Source: Penicillium oxalicum (Eukaryota > Ascomycota > Eurotiomycetes > Eurotiales > Aspergillaceae). Taken from it: a DNA stretch of 64,000 bases. The notes under the pieces were generated by a model. The model did no database searches. It saw nothing but the letters and a program-made list of their open reading frames with translations, and was not told the origin of the DNA. The position numbers and the translations under genes are program-made. The DNA lies in NCBI RefSeq assembly GCF_001723175.1, contig NC_064651.1, forward strand, positions 2,542,001 through 2,606,000, in the 5' to 3' direction. This document shows positions 1-10,725 of the stretch, one piece after another; position 1 is the first letter of the stretch, and the number at the start of each line of letters is the position of its first letter.

Positions 1-354
1 TTGTCAGCTATTCTCCCAGAGTAGCTTGGTCCCCCTGCGCCAATGCTTGATTCGTTTATCTCAGGACTGGTCTTTGCTGGGGCTCCCGGGAAAATGCCCA
101 TTTGTGATATCAGAAACTGAGCTCCAAAGGTACGATGAACAAAATTGCAATATAAGGACAGGCTTGATTTGTGTGATCTCGTGAAGAGCCAGCTTCTCAC
201 TGATGATAGCGGCTGGGTTCCACATGATCGCTGGGAAGCGACCCAAGAGGCAAATAGAGAACTGTACAACTTGTATATCAAAACAATGAGTGAAGAGCTC
301 ACGCCTCAAGCAGCCGCGAAGACTTGGCCTTTTCCACCATCACAGCCTGCCTGA
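1..354 (+). CDS. 3' end of an APH-family (phosphotransferase-like) gene, partial
   Basis: The gene enters from outside the window. A frame starting at 65, just after a possible acceptor (tttatctcag at 55-64), reads DWSLLGLPGKCPF and continues to about 140. The remainder lies one frame over from 145 and ends at the stop at 352-354, with segments such as DSGWVPHDRWEATQEANREL and MSEELTP. This style of C-terminus (an acidic SETELQRYDEQ stretch, then D-x-G-W-V-P and a hydrophilic helix) is seen after the catalytic core of fungal aminoglycoside/choline-kinase-like proteins; I infer the family from that resemblance only. The catalytic domain is outside the window. The frame change near 141-147 equals the loss of one base next to an A/T run, the same kind of lesion as in five other places here. 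Exon 1-20 before a possible small intron is very uncertain. Confidence 0.42.
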
Positions 355-957
355 TCTGACTATGGGGAGAGGGAAAAGGAGGGAAACCCTGTATCACGGA
401 GAAGAACCGTCTTGGCATGAAACCCACTGCTGGGCCTGGAATAAACATGAAGCGCACGTCATAAAATATGAACAATAATAAGATTCATTAACATGAAATA
501 TCTTGTTCGTTACCACTACCAAAAAAAGGCCCCGTAGATTCGAGGAGGGGAGGAGAGAAACGCGGAAAACGAAGCGGTCGACGTGCTCCTAAGAAAGCGA
601 CGCAAGCTTTCTCAAAATATCCCATGTAATTCTCAGGAGGTTTGATTTTGACAAGATGAAGAATTGTTATGGTCTAGATAGTCGATTGTGAGCTGCCGAT
701 CGGCTTGATGGCGTCGCTCGGCAACTTGAAGGCGGGAGATTTCGATCATACAGATTCGGCGGATCACCTTTTCGATCATTCACACCTCCATCCACCCCTC
801 CAAACTTTCTTTATCATCCTCTCGGCGCACAATTTTGACGGGACCCATCTTTTGCAGTTCTTACTTTTTTCTTCTGGCTCTCCTCCGCTATCTCCTCCGG
901 GGAAGAAAAAGCGTGGCGCATCGATCGTCGGGAGAACCTGTCAACCTCACTTGTGCA
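355..957 (+). other. intergenic region, promoter of the next gene
   Basis: No gene is recognised. The stretch contains the 3' flank of the partial gene, an A/T-rich part around 465-500, an A run near 518, and a pyrimidine-rich segment at about 780-890 that probably belongs to the promoter and leader of the gene starting at 958. Confidence 0.5.
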
Positions 958-2052
958 ATGAGCTCCAACCCCAGCGTTTACGCTGCAGAGCCCGCTTACC
1001 CCATCCTTGCACACACATTGCTTCAGGCGCCATCAACGGACCTGACAGACAGTGAGGAGTCAAATTATGATGTTACCTCAGAACGAAGCTGGAATCTGAA
1101 AGACGATTGGGAGAAAGGCATCCAGAATAATATCGCCGGAGTCTTTCGCTGCGGCACCGTCATTGGATTCTCCAGATTGAGATCGCGAAGCAAGGACACA
1201 GATGAATACGTGGGCCAGGTAATAAAATCCAACAAAACTCATGCCTCTGGTCGAGAATGGACTGAATCTAAGTTTTCACAGATTCCTCGCTATCTTCTCA
1301 CATCTCATCTTGTTCGTACTCCATCGTCGGAGACCTGTGCGTTCATCATCCACCCGAGCAATTTTGACGCCCTGTCCCCAAGGCTCTTGCTCCATGGTCT
1401 GCAATCTACCACGACATCTTCCCATCAGCCAGCGTTGTCGAAGATAGAGGCTCTCAAGCGTCTCGATCATGTGCAGTTACTTCCAGTGCAGTCTCTGCCC
1501 AATGCCGCGCAAGCTATCAATACAGTCTCGGACTCGCTCCAAAAACTCCAAGAGCAACGGCAGACGCGGCGGTCCGCAGATTCGCCCGTGGAGCTAGAAA
1601 GCCCTGTCATCTTCCTTATAGCCGGTCTGGATACCCTGGCTGAAGCGGTCGTTCGGGCATCGAATCCACTGCGAGGAACAGCTTTACTGGGAGCTATACT
1701 CCGCAGTGTGAATCTTCTGGCACGCACGTATGCACCCTGGCTTTCCGTCATCCTCGTCAACACATCCGGCCTTGGACCCGCTCAATATGATATCTCGCAA
1801 CCAGTGGATGGTAATCCGTCCGAGAGGGCTCGCAAGGAAGCAACCAAGATCCCAGGCGAGGACAGTATTCATTCTGTTTTTTCATCGCCCGGAGGCCCGC
1901 TACTGTGGACGCTTCTGATGAAAACGTTGGACCAAGGGATAGATACACATATCTTGCTGTCGGATGTCAAAGCCGCTCAGGTCGCGGAAGTGATCAAGGA
2001 TCGCACTGGTGTCGGCCTTGGGAAATGGGGTATCTGGACCCCGAGGCGGTAG
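958..2052 (+). CDS. unrecognised protein, possibly RecA-fold (Rad51-paralogue-like) without Walker A
   Basis: I do not recognise this gene with certainty. The chosen start is the ATG at 958 (MSSNPSVYAAEP); an upstream in-frame ATG at 835 would add an unlikely hydrophobic leader. A 63-nt in-frame intron is likely at 1219-1281 (gtaata...cacag), joining EYVGQ to IPRYLLTSHL. The middle reads GLDTLAEAVV and ILRSVNLLARTYAPWLSVIL, which resembles the helix and strand containing Walker B in RecA/Rad51-type proteins, but I see no GxxxxGK[ST] P-loop; the equivalent position reads GTVIGFSRLRS. The frame stops at 2052. One base earlier in frame (after the GGGG at 2027-2030) the sequence reads YLDPEAVEMKVRLSG and then meets a good donor at 2079 and an intron 2079-2138 with a CTGAC branch site, so the true C-terminus probably lies beyond 2052, perhaps to 2264. 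Confidence 0.6.
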   Translation: MSSNPSVYAAEPAYPILAHTLLQAPSTDLTDSEESNYDVTSERSWNLKDDWEKGIQNNIAGVFRCGTVIGFSRLRSRSKDTDEYVGQVIKSNKTHASGREWTESKFSQIPRYLLTSHLVRTPSSETCAFIIHPSNFDALSPRLLLHGLQSTTTSSHQPALSKIEALKRLDHVQLLPVQSLPNAAQAINTVSDSLQKLQEQRQTRRSADSPVELESPVIFLIAGLDTLAEAVVRASNPLRGTALLGAILRSVNLLARTYAPWLSVILVNTSGLGPAQYDISQPVDGNPSERARKEATKIPGEDSIHSVFSSPGGPLLWTLLMKTLDQGIDTHILLSDVKAAQVAEVIKDRTGVGLGKWGIWTPRR

Positions 2053-2378
2053 AGATGAAGGTTCGCCTTTCAGGCACAGTGAGTCAGTTTTGTTGCGATT
2101 CGAATTACGAGAATGGTTACTGACCCGTACAAGACCAGGTAATCAAGCGTTCTTACAAATGCAAAGCTTTCTTACTCGTTGACCGGAATACAAGAAACCA
2201 AAATTTTGTTTCATCCAAAAAGTTTGTGTATATGGGGGTATCAAGCTTATTGTGTCTGTGTTGACGCACACTCGTGTCGATTTTCTCCCGGAAATTGGGA
2301 ATCGGGATCTCTCCTGCAGGCAATTTATCGATGCGACGGGCAAAGACGAGAAATGGAAAGGACCGAGGGTGCCTGTCT

Positions 2379-4947
2379 TTAGGTGGGCGAAGGTGCATTC
2401 TCCGTCTCTGCCCATTTTCGGAGCACGGCCCGCTCTGCAACTGAACGGGCTTCCTGCTCCAACCTCTTGAGTTCTTGCTCCGCGGCGTTCTCCTCAAATA
2501 TGATATCCTGCTGCTGCACCTTGACCCACTGTTTGTGCCTCTCGCATCTTTTCTTAATGCAAACACCACGCGTTATAAACTTCAAGGAGTTCTGCTGGCT
2601 TTCGTCATCGTCCATGGCAACATCGCCATCGGCATCTTCTCCAGTCGGATAACTGGCCGCCATGGCTTCAGGAGAGCCCTCGGCCAGTGCCTTCTTACCT
2701 GCGTGAGAGAGCCGCCACTGGTCGAATTCCTCATCAGCCCATGCGAGGCGGGCGTCAAAGCCGCATATATCTTTCCAGCCACCTTTGGGCTCATTCTGCT
2801 TGAGCTTTTCGACAACTGCCTTGGCTCGCTGGCGCAACAGCCCCACGAAGGTCGAGCGTGCTGATAGCATTTCTTTCCGATGGAGAAGATCGCTACGCCG
2901 CTGACGAAGTTTGGCGATCTTGGCTGCTTCGTCTGCTGAGTATTCCACTCCGTCAGCGTCGACGCTGGAGAACAGATCAGAGGCATTCGCATTGTCCTCA
3001 TTTTTCACGCCCGACGCGGGACTTGTTCGGAGCGTTCGCAGGGGCGACGATAGAATTACGTTACCCAGCCCCCGAAATTCATCGATCGACTTGATTCCTG
3101 AAATGGCGGCCTTGAGGTCTGGCGGAGTCAAAATGCCACCCATGCTACCCAGATCCTCCTGCCCCTTTCGCGCGGATCCAAGCTTTGTCTTACGAGCGTG
3201 TCGAGCCATGAACTCCCTCCCATGCTCGTCGGAACAGTACTTGCTGGGCTTGTTCCGGGTGACTCGAGCAGGTTTCCGGCATTCAGGGAGACGGCACATG
3301 GGCTTCCACGTCGTACAGCCGAGGTCTCGATTGCTGCAGCTAGGACCTGGAATTATGGGTCAGACTGATGTCGATGGGGTGATTTGTCCGGGAGAAATAC
3401 TCACAGATGTACTTGTCGATCAATTCGGCATCTCTAGGATCGATATTGACGCACTTGCCATGGAACCAATCTTCGCATTCACCGTCACACCCAATCATCC
3501 ACGTGTGATTGTCGGGTCGCCGACAAATGCAGAAAACTTCATTCTCGTCTTCAACCTCCTCATCCTCATCCTCATCGTTGCGTGGTTGCATCCTGCTTCG
3601 CCTCTTTTTATCTTCAGGAGCGGGGGACCCCGCTATAGATACGGAGCTTTGCTTCTTTCCCAAACCCTTGCCGGTCCGAGAAGCCGGTGTATTGGAGCGA
3701 CGCCCGTCAACACTGTCGGCATCAGCGTCGTTCGCCTTGCGCTTTTTGGGGACCGGCTTTTTCGCGGTGCCCTTTTTCGTAGCTGCCGACGATCCTTTTT
3801 TGTTCGGAGGGGCTTTAACCGAGGTCGCAGGGGAGGACCGGTCGGTAGACGAGGCGCGGGATGTGTTCCCATTCTTCAGGCTCGCGAGCTTTTTCGATGT
3901 CAAATAGTCATTCGTCCCATCAAAGCCGACAGACTTGGTCTCGAGATCGTCGCTGGGAGGGAACTTTTCTGTGATACCACCAGAAGGCTCGGGCTTCACC
4001 AGTGGAGAGTGACCGTCCCGGTCCAGAGAATGATCATAGAGGTCTTGCCACGTAGTGCCCTCACTTCCTTCACCGTCATGACAAGTCCAATCCCTGAATT
4101 GTTGATGTACCATCTTGGCCCGTTCAAAGCCAAAGTATCCACTATGCCTCCATCCAGTAATCCCCACTATTCGATCATCCTTGACAATGAGATTTGCTGG
4201 GGTGAGATTATTATGAACCAGGCTGAGAACTTCGTCCGAGGCTCGTGCTGCGAAGAGGATATCGCGCTCTCGATCCGACACGGAGGGCACCAATTGTGAA
4301 TTGAGTCCGCGACACACGTAGGAAGGCTCTGCCGGTGTCGGTTCTATTGATCCCAAGTGGTGCATAATCTGACGACACTGATTCTTCAAGGCCAGGATTT
4401 GATCCGCACAGAGATACCGCCATGCCACATCCAAGGCCACACCCGGAATGCGAGATTCGACCGTCACATTTCTGCCTTCGATTGTACCACAAAAATAAAT
4501 CACCGGCACCACAATACCAAGCTCCCTCAGCGAATCTTCTGCTTTTCGCGCGGCAGAGAACTCATTTGCATTCACACATGAATACTGGTCAGCGGCTGCA
4601 GCCTCGGTTGGATCGCCGTCCACGCGAATGATCACACTCCCGACCGCAAAAGCCTCCCTGGAGCTAGAGAGATTCAGGGAATACTCGGGTGTGCAGAACT
4701 TGCGCGCCACATCGTGCCAAAAAGTGTTTGATTCCGGGTCAGATTGATACCAATGCTTGTGCTGAGAGGCGGGTACGAAGTCATCGGCGCTCGGGGTGTA
4801 TCGACCATAGTGCGCACTTTGAGCGAGAAAGGGATCGTCGACTGGGATTGCATCGGGATTCGTTTCATAGGGATTGGTCATGGCGGGAGTCGTATCGTCT
4901 GCATCCGTCGCACCGTTGGCGTGATTCGCGTGGTTTCGCTCAGGCAT
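2379..4947 (-). CDS. Spp1-like PHD protein of the Set1/COMPASS complex, fused to an APH-like pseudokinase domain
   Basis: Two exons, 4947-3405 and 3346-2379 (58-nt intron with GTGAGT and TTCCAG), give 836 residues. Splicing completes the PHD finger: exon 1 ends at DKYIC and exon 2 continues CPSC. Residues about 60-300 form an APH/choline-kinase-like fold: SLVHNNLTPANLIV at 242-255 is the catalytic loop and VGITGWRHSG at 261-270 the metal-binding loop. In active enzymes these read HxD and I-D-W; here the Asp are Asn247 and Gly265, so the domain is predicted catalytically dead. A basic, disordered linker follows (about 310-465, KK-rich, ending in an acidic run), then the PHD finger (about 473-520, VFCICRRPDNHTWMIGCDGE) and a cysteine-rich motif MCRLPECRKPARVTRNKPSK, the pair typical of Spp1/CXXC1-type subunits that read H3K4me3. 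The nuclear chromatin role is known for the family; the fused domain's role is unknown. Confidence 0.82.
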
Positions 4948-7900
4948 CGCTGCCCACCTTGTTGGAAAGAGGGTACACCAAGTATGAGAATATGAGACGA
5001 CAGCTCTGGGTGTGAATTTCTAGGCCGAGCTTCTGACCGTAACTCAGGTCCTCAGAAAGCCAGGATCATGCGCACTCGCGACGATGTCTAGATGCACGGT
5101 GTTTCGGTCGTGACACGGGTCTGTCGCATTGTGTAGCGGTAATCGATTTCCTGTCTCACCACCCAAGCGAGAGCTTCACCACCCTTCTGAGCCTCATATG
5201 AAGGGGAGGAGGGTGCAGCTGATGAAGCTTGTCGAATTCACAAAAGTTGCCGATGTTGGCCAGCTTCGCCGAATTTCGTATCGGGACTGGGTCAAGGTTG
5301 TTATTGCCGCTGGAGCCGCAAATGCGACGACGTTTGTATGCACTGGCCGCGAGTTATGAGACTTGGTAATTCGACAATGATTGAAGAGTCAGGAAGAAAA
5401 ATCAACACAAGCCCAGATTCAGCACGGCAAAAAAAGTATCGTCGGCTATTGCTCACGCCCTCGCAGTCTGTCGACTGACAGCTCGAAGTTTGAACACAAA
5501 CCGAAGGCGGTGAGATGCTCAGCACGCGACTTTTGCGGAGCGCGGCGCGACCGTCCTAATCGAGGCATGAGGCGCGGCATAAATTATTCTCTGGCATATG
5601 TCTAAGTGCAGTAAGGCAGGTTTGCGTAGGTCCAGAAGGGCACTTCATCTACGGTCTTTCAATGTGCTATGGCACCTAGGAGAGAGCCCCTGACGGTGTC
5701 TGTTTAACTATAGCAATCGACTCGGGGTCGCTTTTACTCTGGCCTTTGCACGTGCAAGTCGCCTTAGTTCCAGAGTCGGCTTTCATGGGCGAGGATCCGC
5801 GCATGTCTCCAGTCGATTGCCGTGTTTAACTGGAAGACGGTACACGAGAGCATGTACAGAGCTCCATCCCAGCCTCCAATTTCCTGACCTTTAAGCGATC
5901 AATGTGATTTCAAACTACTGGAGGAATTGAGCACTCATCAAATTCTGTTGAAGAATGGTGAAATCCACCGACTTTGCAAGCAGTCGTCGAGAAGCATGGC
6001 CTGAGGAGAATACTAGTCAATTAGCGATACACACTCATTCAGGTCTCAAAGTCCCCCAGCCAGAGCGATGGAGACTGAACTCCGGCACGGTGCAGCATCC
6101 ATTATTCTTGGCAGAGATCGTCCGGTCGTCCACTTCCGAGCCCTGAGGGTTCGTGATAAAGTTGACCTTTGCGAATTTGCACCACGACCCATGGCGAGGA
6201 GTACGATAATCATCATGTCAATGTCATCATGATTATACATCGTCCTGGTAGGTAATGGTAGCGAGTCAGCCAACAAGGTAGTCTCAACCTGCAACACTTG
6301 GCGCATGACCATGCGCTGTACATATGCATGACTACTGTATGACCATGCCCACGCTAAGCCTTGGTGACTAAAGTACTCGCTGCAAACTGGACGGACAAAT
6401 CTGACTGATCACAGCGACACGTGGCGAGCATGGGTTAAAAAAGAAAACACAAATCAAAAAAAAAAAGAAAAGAAAAGAAAAAAAAAGGAATCAGGGTATC
6501 AGGCTATCGTTGGTCACTCCCTGGGCTTGGACGGGACTTCAGTCCGATCATCGAACAAGTCACGCATGTGGCATGGCGTTGGATTGACTGTGGGTACGGT
6601 TCGTGGCCCGAATCGACCTGCGACAGTCGAGATCTGCGCAACGGATTTACATGTATTAAAGGAGATTTAATTTTTGATCTAGTCCACAAGCTGGCGTCTA
6701 GACCAAACTATCGGCGAACAATGGCAGTCCAGAATTTCCGCCAAAGAGAATATTAAGGATGATCAATTTTGATTCTTGCGTCATGCGCGAAATAGAGCGT
6801 CAAACAAACAGAGCAGGGAGCCATGTGGGTTGGGTTGGTAGGGCTTGTTGCCAAGACGCCACCAGGGTCACTATCGAGTCAAACTTGCAGATGCTGCAAT
6901 GACTTGTGGATTGAAGGGGAAAATGCAACGTCATTGATTGGGATTATGGCTATCGTGTATAAAGCATGAAGCGTTGGCAGCATATGGTTTTTATGTACCG
7001 CTAGCGCTGCTGCACACAGTAACCATCGATGGGTGCTAGCCGGGGAGATCGACGCAGAATCATCACCTCTTCCATGGTCAATGACCTAGATGCATGTCTC
7101 GCTTACATCCATAGAACGAACCAGGTCCATCCAAGTTCATTCGGGACCAAGTCGCCTCAGTCTTTCAAACCATGGTCTGTCACCATAGTTGGGGGCCGTT
7201 CGCAGATCCGCGACCCCCGAAGTGGAATCCGAGGGGATCATCCACCACATTGATCCAGTGAACGATACACAGAAGATGGAATGTCCGGATGAACACTCTG
7301 CCAAAAGTAATTTTGTACACGAGTTTTGATGTTATTCCAAGTAGCATGTCAAGCATATAGCAGATCAGTATATACCTCGCAGTCATTCTGGATTCGGGGC
7401 TGACTCCTAACTACTTTGAGCCCACATCACCCACCACAAAACCCAGCCCGAAATGTACTGACATCTTTGGAAAGACTATATCGTATCTATTTGACTCCCC
7501 TCGCCTGAGATTACTGATTGTGCTCAGCACAAAAAGTGGAGAGACAAGTTCCTGCTCCATGTGTCCCCCCGTGCGTAGGGCTACGCTGTCTTGATCCGAG
7601 TGTCGGAGACGGAGTGTGATCAAGATCCGACTGCTCACGCAGCCGTTCGATCACATCCGCTAGCGCTCAAAGACGGGGTTCTTCCAAGGCTGCGGAAGCG
7701 CTGGTAATCGCTGTGGTCCAAGCCTGGATCGTGAAAAACCATGGAAAGGAAAAAGAGGAAATAATATGCGCAAAAAAGAAAAGAATTGGAAAGAAGTCAA
7801 AAAGAAAAAGAATCAAAGAATTCAGATTGAGAGTGAAGGGAGAGCGGGGTGGATGTGTGTCTCCACCTTTTTTTCAAATCCCGCAGAGGTAAGCAAGCCA

Positions 7901-9585
7901 GCGTGAAGCAATGGCTTAGTACAGGTAGCTATTAAATAGGTGTAATTCTTACCAAGGACCATCAATGATGGCAGCGCCCGGATGTGTGCCGATGATTCTA
8001 CTCTGTCAATCTCTATTTAGCTACTGGATTTGGTCAAAAGCCGGGTGGGCGTGGCCGACTGCACGCTGCAGGCCCCTGGATGGGAATCCACGGAGCGAGT
8101 GCCTGATGAGTGAGATGGACTTTGGACAGCACGGGTACTACTACAGTACTCCATGGACGATATTTATCATTCAGCTAGGATAGCTACAGCTTACTCAATG
8201 GTGGCTCGTTTGAGATGCACTCTTCATGAATGATGAAAGTCCAAATTTAAAAAAAAATTATAACATCGCGAGGTGTATCCATAGATCAATTGATGTTTGA
8301 TGATCCCGGTTACTCCGAAAACATGGAAAGGAAACACATCGATACTGGGTCAATATGGGGAGTTGCAAAGTGTTCTATGCATAGGTGGTACCTCCTTTAT
8401 AAAACTCCATGGATTCTCCCCTGAAGATTTATGGAACCGGAACAGTCAAAGTGAGGATCTATCATTAATGGCATGTATGAAACCTGCAGCCCAAAGACTT
8501 CGGTTAGGTGCACGTCCCTATCCAGAATCTCCTTATGAGGGGGGCTTGTACACTTTGTAGTTCAGGATACAGGATGCCTTGACGAATGAGGAATCTGATC
8601 AGGAGAACCAGTACCGACAGAATGGTTGATCACTGCGCCCCATCAACGATGGATCTACATGGTGTTTTAAAAACGTGGTTGTGACATGGATTGAACAGAA
8701 ACCCGATGAGGTTAGGATAGAACCGTTGGAGCCCGGAATATCCGCATCCTTGAAGGAAGCGAGGTGAAACAATAGGATCTTCTCAAAAGATGCCCAAGAG
8801 AGTATATCGTGATGACGGCGTGTGGAGAGGAAGGGGGGGGGGGGGGGGGCGAACCCATCCAGAATGTCCACACTGCCGGGAAGGGTACCTCATGCACGGC
8901 ACAGTTCCACCATCACCGTTTATAGACTGGTGGCAAGCGGGGGCGCAACGATAGACAGGAGGTTACCTCAAAAAGCACCACTGATCGTGGAATTTGCTGG
9001 ATCCAGCACGTTCTCAGCAGACATTGAATGATGGTGACCGATTGCAAGAGTGCTTGAAGTGGAAATTGTTTCTCTGGAGTGGTCCTCGGTCATGCTTAAA
9101 ATCTCCGTGAAGACCATTCAATAGTCTGGATTGAGACGGAGGCATCATAATGTGTTTAGAGCTCTGCATAGTACATGTGTACTGGAAGGTGGGTATGCAT
9201 TGGTCCTTCAGGTATGCATGTGCTTTGAAAATGATTGAGAAATGTCCTAAAAGGGCTAGTTTTCTTTTTCTCCAACCAAATAAGGACGTTGTTGCGAGCG
9301 TATTCGGGGCTTGGCACAAAATCGAGTGTAGGGAGAGAATGATCAAGCTGATGAATGGCACATTGTGCTTTCTTTTGAATCCCAATGAGACCGTCTATTA
9401 GTTATGCCAGCCTGGTGACTAGATATCGTAAAATCCTGGCGCAGAGAAATGTACTGTACCTTTCGCTGTGTCTGCGTGAGAACCTGTCAGGAAAATTGTT
9501 TGCCCGGAACAGCACAGGGGGACAAGTCTATCAAGCCACTTGGAGTCTTCTGTCGTCTCCCTTTACGGCATCGTTCCTGTCCGAC
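4948..9585. other. 4.6-kb stretch without a recognised gene
   Basis: I find no open frame with a recognisable domain on either strand; the longest frames here are under 125 codons and look random. The part up to about 5400 is the promoter side of the PHD gene. Notable content: A-rich purine tracts at about 6437-6490 and 7730-7815, and a run of 17 G at 8833-8849. The DNA is less GC-rich than the flanking genes. It could be decayed sequence or a long regulatory region. Confidence 0.5.
8833..8849 (+). repeat. homopolymer tract of 17 G
   Basis: An uninterrupted G run in non-coding DNA, one of several long G or C tracts in this window. Confidence 0.9.
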
Positions 9586-10725
9586 ATGGCTACGAATGAT
9601 CTGGAGTACTCTCTTGATCAAGAAATAACCAACTTCTTTGAGAAGACCACAGTGTCTCGCTCTGACTGCGATAAATATGCGAAGGAGCATCTTGGAGGCA
9701 ATGCCGTTCCGGTGCCCGTGCAAGGTGTCTGTAGCTACACTGTCTACGCTGGAATCAATGCGGAATTCGTCGCTCAATTTCGCCTAAAGTCGCATCAGTT
9801 GAGAATAGAGATTGCCAACCTTGCCCGAACGATCTACGGCCGTTTGGCGCCTGAGGTAGTCTTCAAAGGGGTGATGGGGCAAGAGATTGAGGGCAAGGAA
9901 CCCCTCTATCTTTATACCATGAGCCGAATACGCGGCATTGGTTACCTGGATTTTATCCTGGCACATATTGGCCAAGTGCCTGAAAATTCAGCCCAATTTT
10001 CTCACTGGCGGAAGAATCTGGTCACAGACGTCGCGAGGTTAGCTCTCGAACGTTTCCAGACCTACTGACTCTTTTGGTTACTTATCACGTATCCTATTAG
10101 GTTCTTTGCCCTCTCTTGGAAGACCCCGCAGAAGGTTGATCAATCCTACCACGACGACCTACGTTGTCGATACGAGAGAGATCTAGGCTTACTCCTTGTC
10201 TGCCTTCCAGATCGCTTCCGCCCGTTAATCCAAGAGTCCATCAACTTGCTACCCGCCATTTTTTCGCTCCCAATGGTACTCCTTCATAAAGACTTGGGTG
10301 TCTGCAATCTCATAGTGAATGAATCGTGCAATTTGGTTGGAGTGATTGATTGGGCCGAGGCTGAAATTGCGCCCTTTGGCCTCAACTTTCACTCTCATCA
10401 ACGACTGATCAGTAAGGTCCATCTGAAGAATGGTTGGATCCGATACGACGACTATGGTGTGTTGGAGGAAACGTTCTGGAGCACCCTCTCCGAGGCGGCT
10501 GGAGGATTGGACAATCAGACAGTCGGAATCATCAAGGCCGCAAGGGTGACCGGCCTACTCCTTTCACGTGGCTTCACGAGTCGCCTGGGGAATATGCCCG
10601 AGCCGGTGCCCATACGAGATGACGAAAGTGGAGCCTACAATATGCGCGACCTGGATGGACTGTTACTTAATCCGGCCACGAGGTTCATTGAACTGAACAA
10701 CTCGACAGATGCACAGAGCATGTAG
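9586..10725 (+). CDS. APH-family phosphotransferase (kinase-like), unknown substrate
   Basis: Two exons, 9586-10037 and 10101-10725, give 358 residues; the 63-nt intron (gttagc...tattag) restores the frame as VAR|FFALSWKTPQ. The catalytic loop VLLHKDLGVCNLIV has His213, Asp215 and Asn220 intact, and GVIDWAEAE supplies the metal-binding Asp234, so unlike the APH domain in the PHD gene at 2379-4947 this one keeps the expected catalytic residues. The N-lobe equivalent (VPVQGVCSYTVY) is degenerate, as is common in fungal members. The start at 9586 (MATNDLEYSLDQ) is preferred over an in-frame ATG at 9385 because the extra 67 residues look unlike the family. Such proteins are abundant in filamentous fungi and most have no known substrate, so nothing specific can be said about its pathway. 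Confidence 0.8.

Noticed and set aside
2911..4299. 462-codon open frame on the plus strand
   Set aside because: It is antisense to the PHD gene, whose minus-strand protein shows real domains and a splice site that completes the PHD finger; the plus-strand translation shows none.
6437..6490. A-rich tract considered as the tail of a LINE-like element
   Set aside because: No reverse-transcriptase fragment or target-site duplication was seen nearby.
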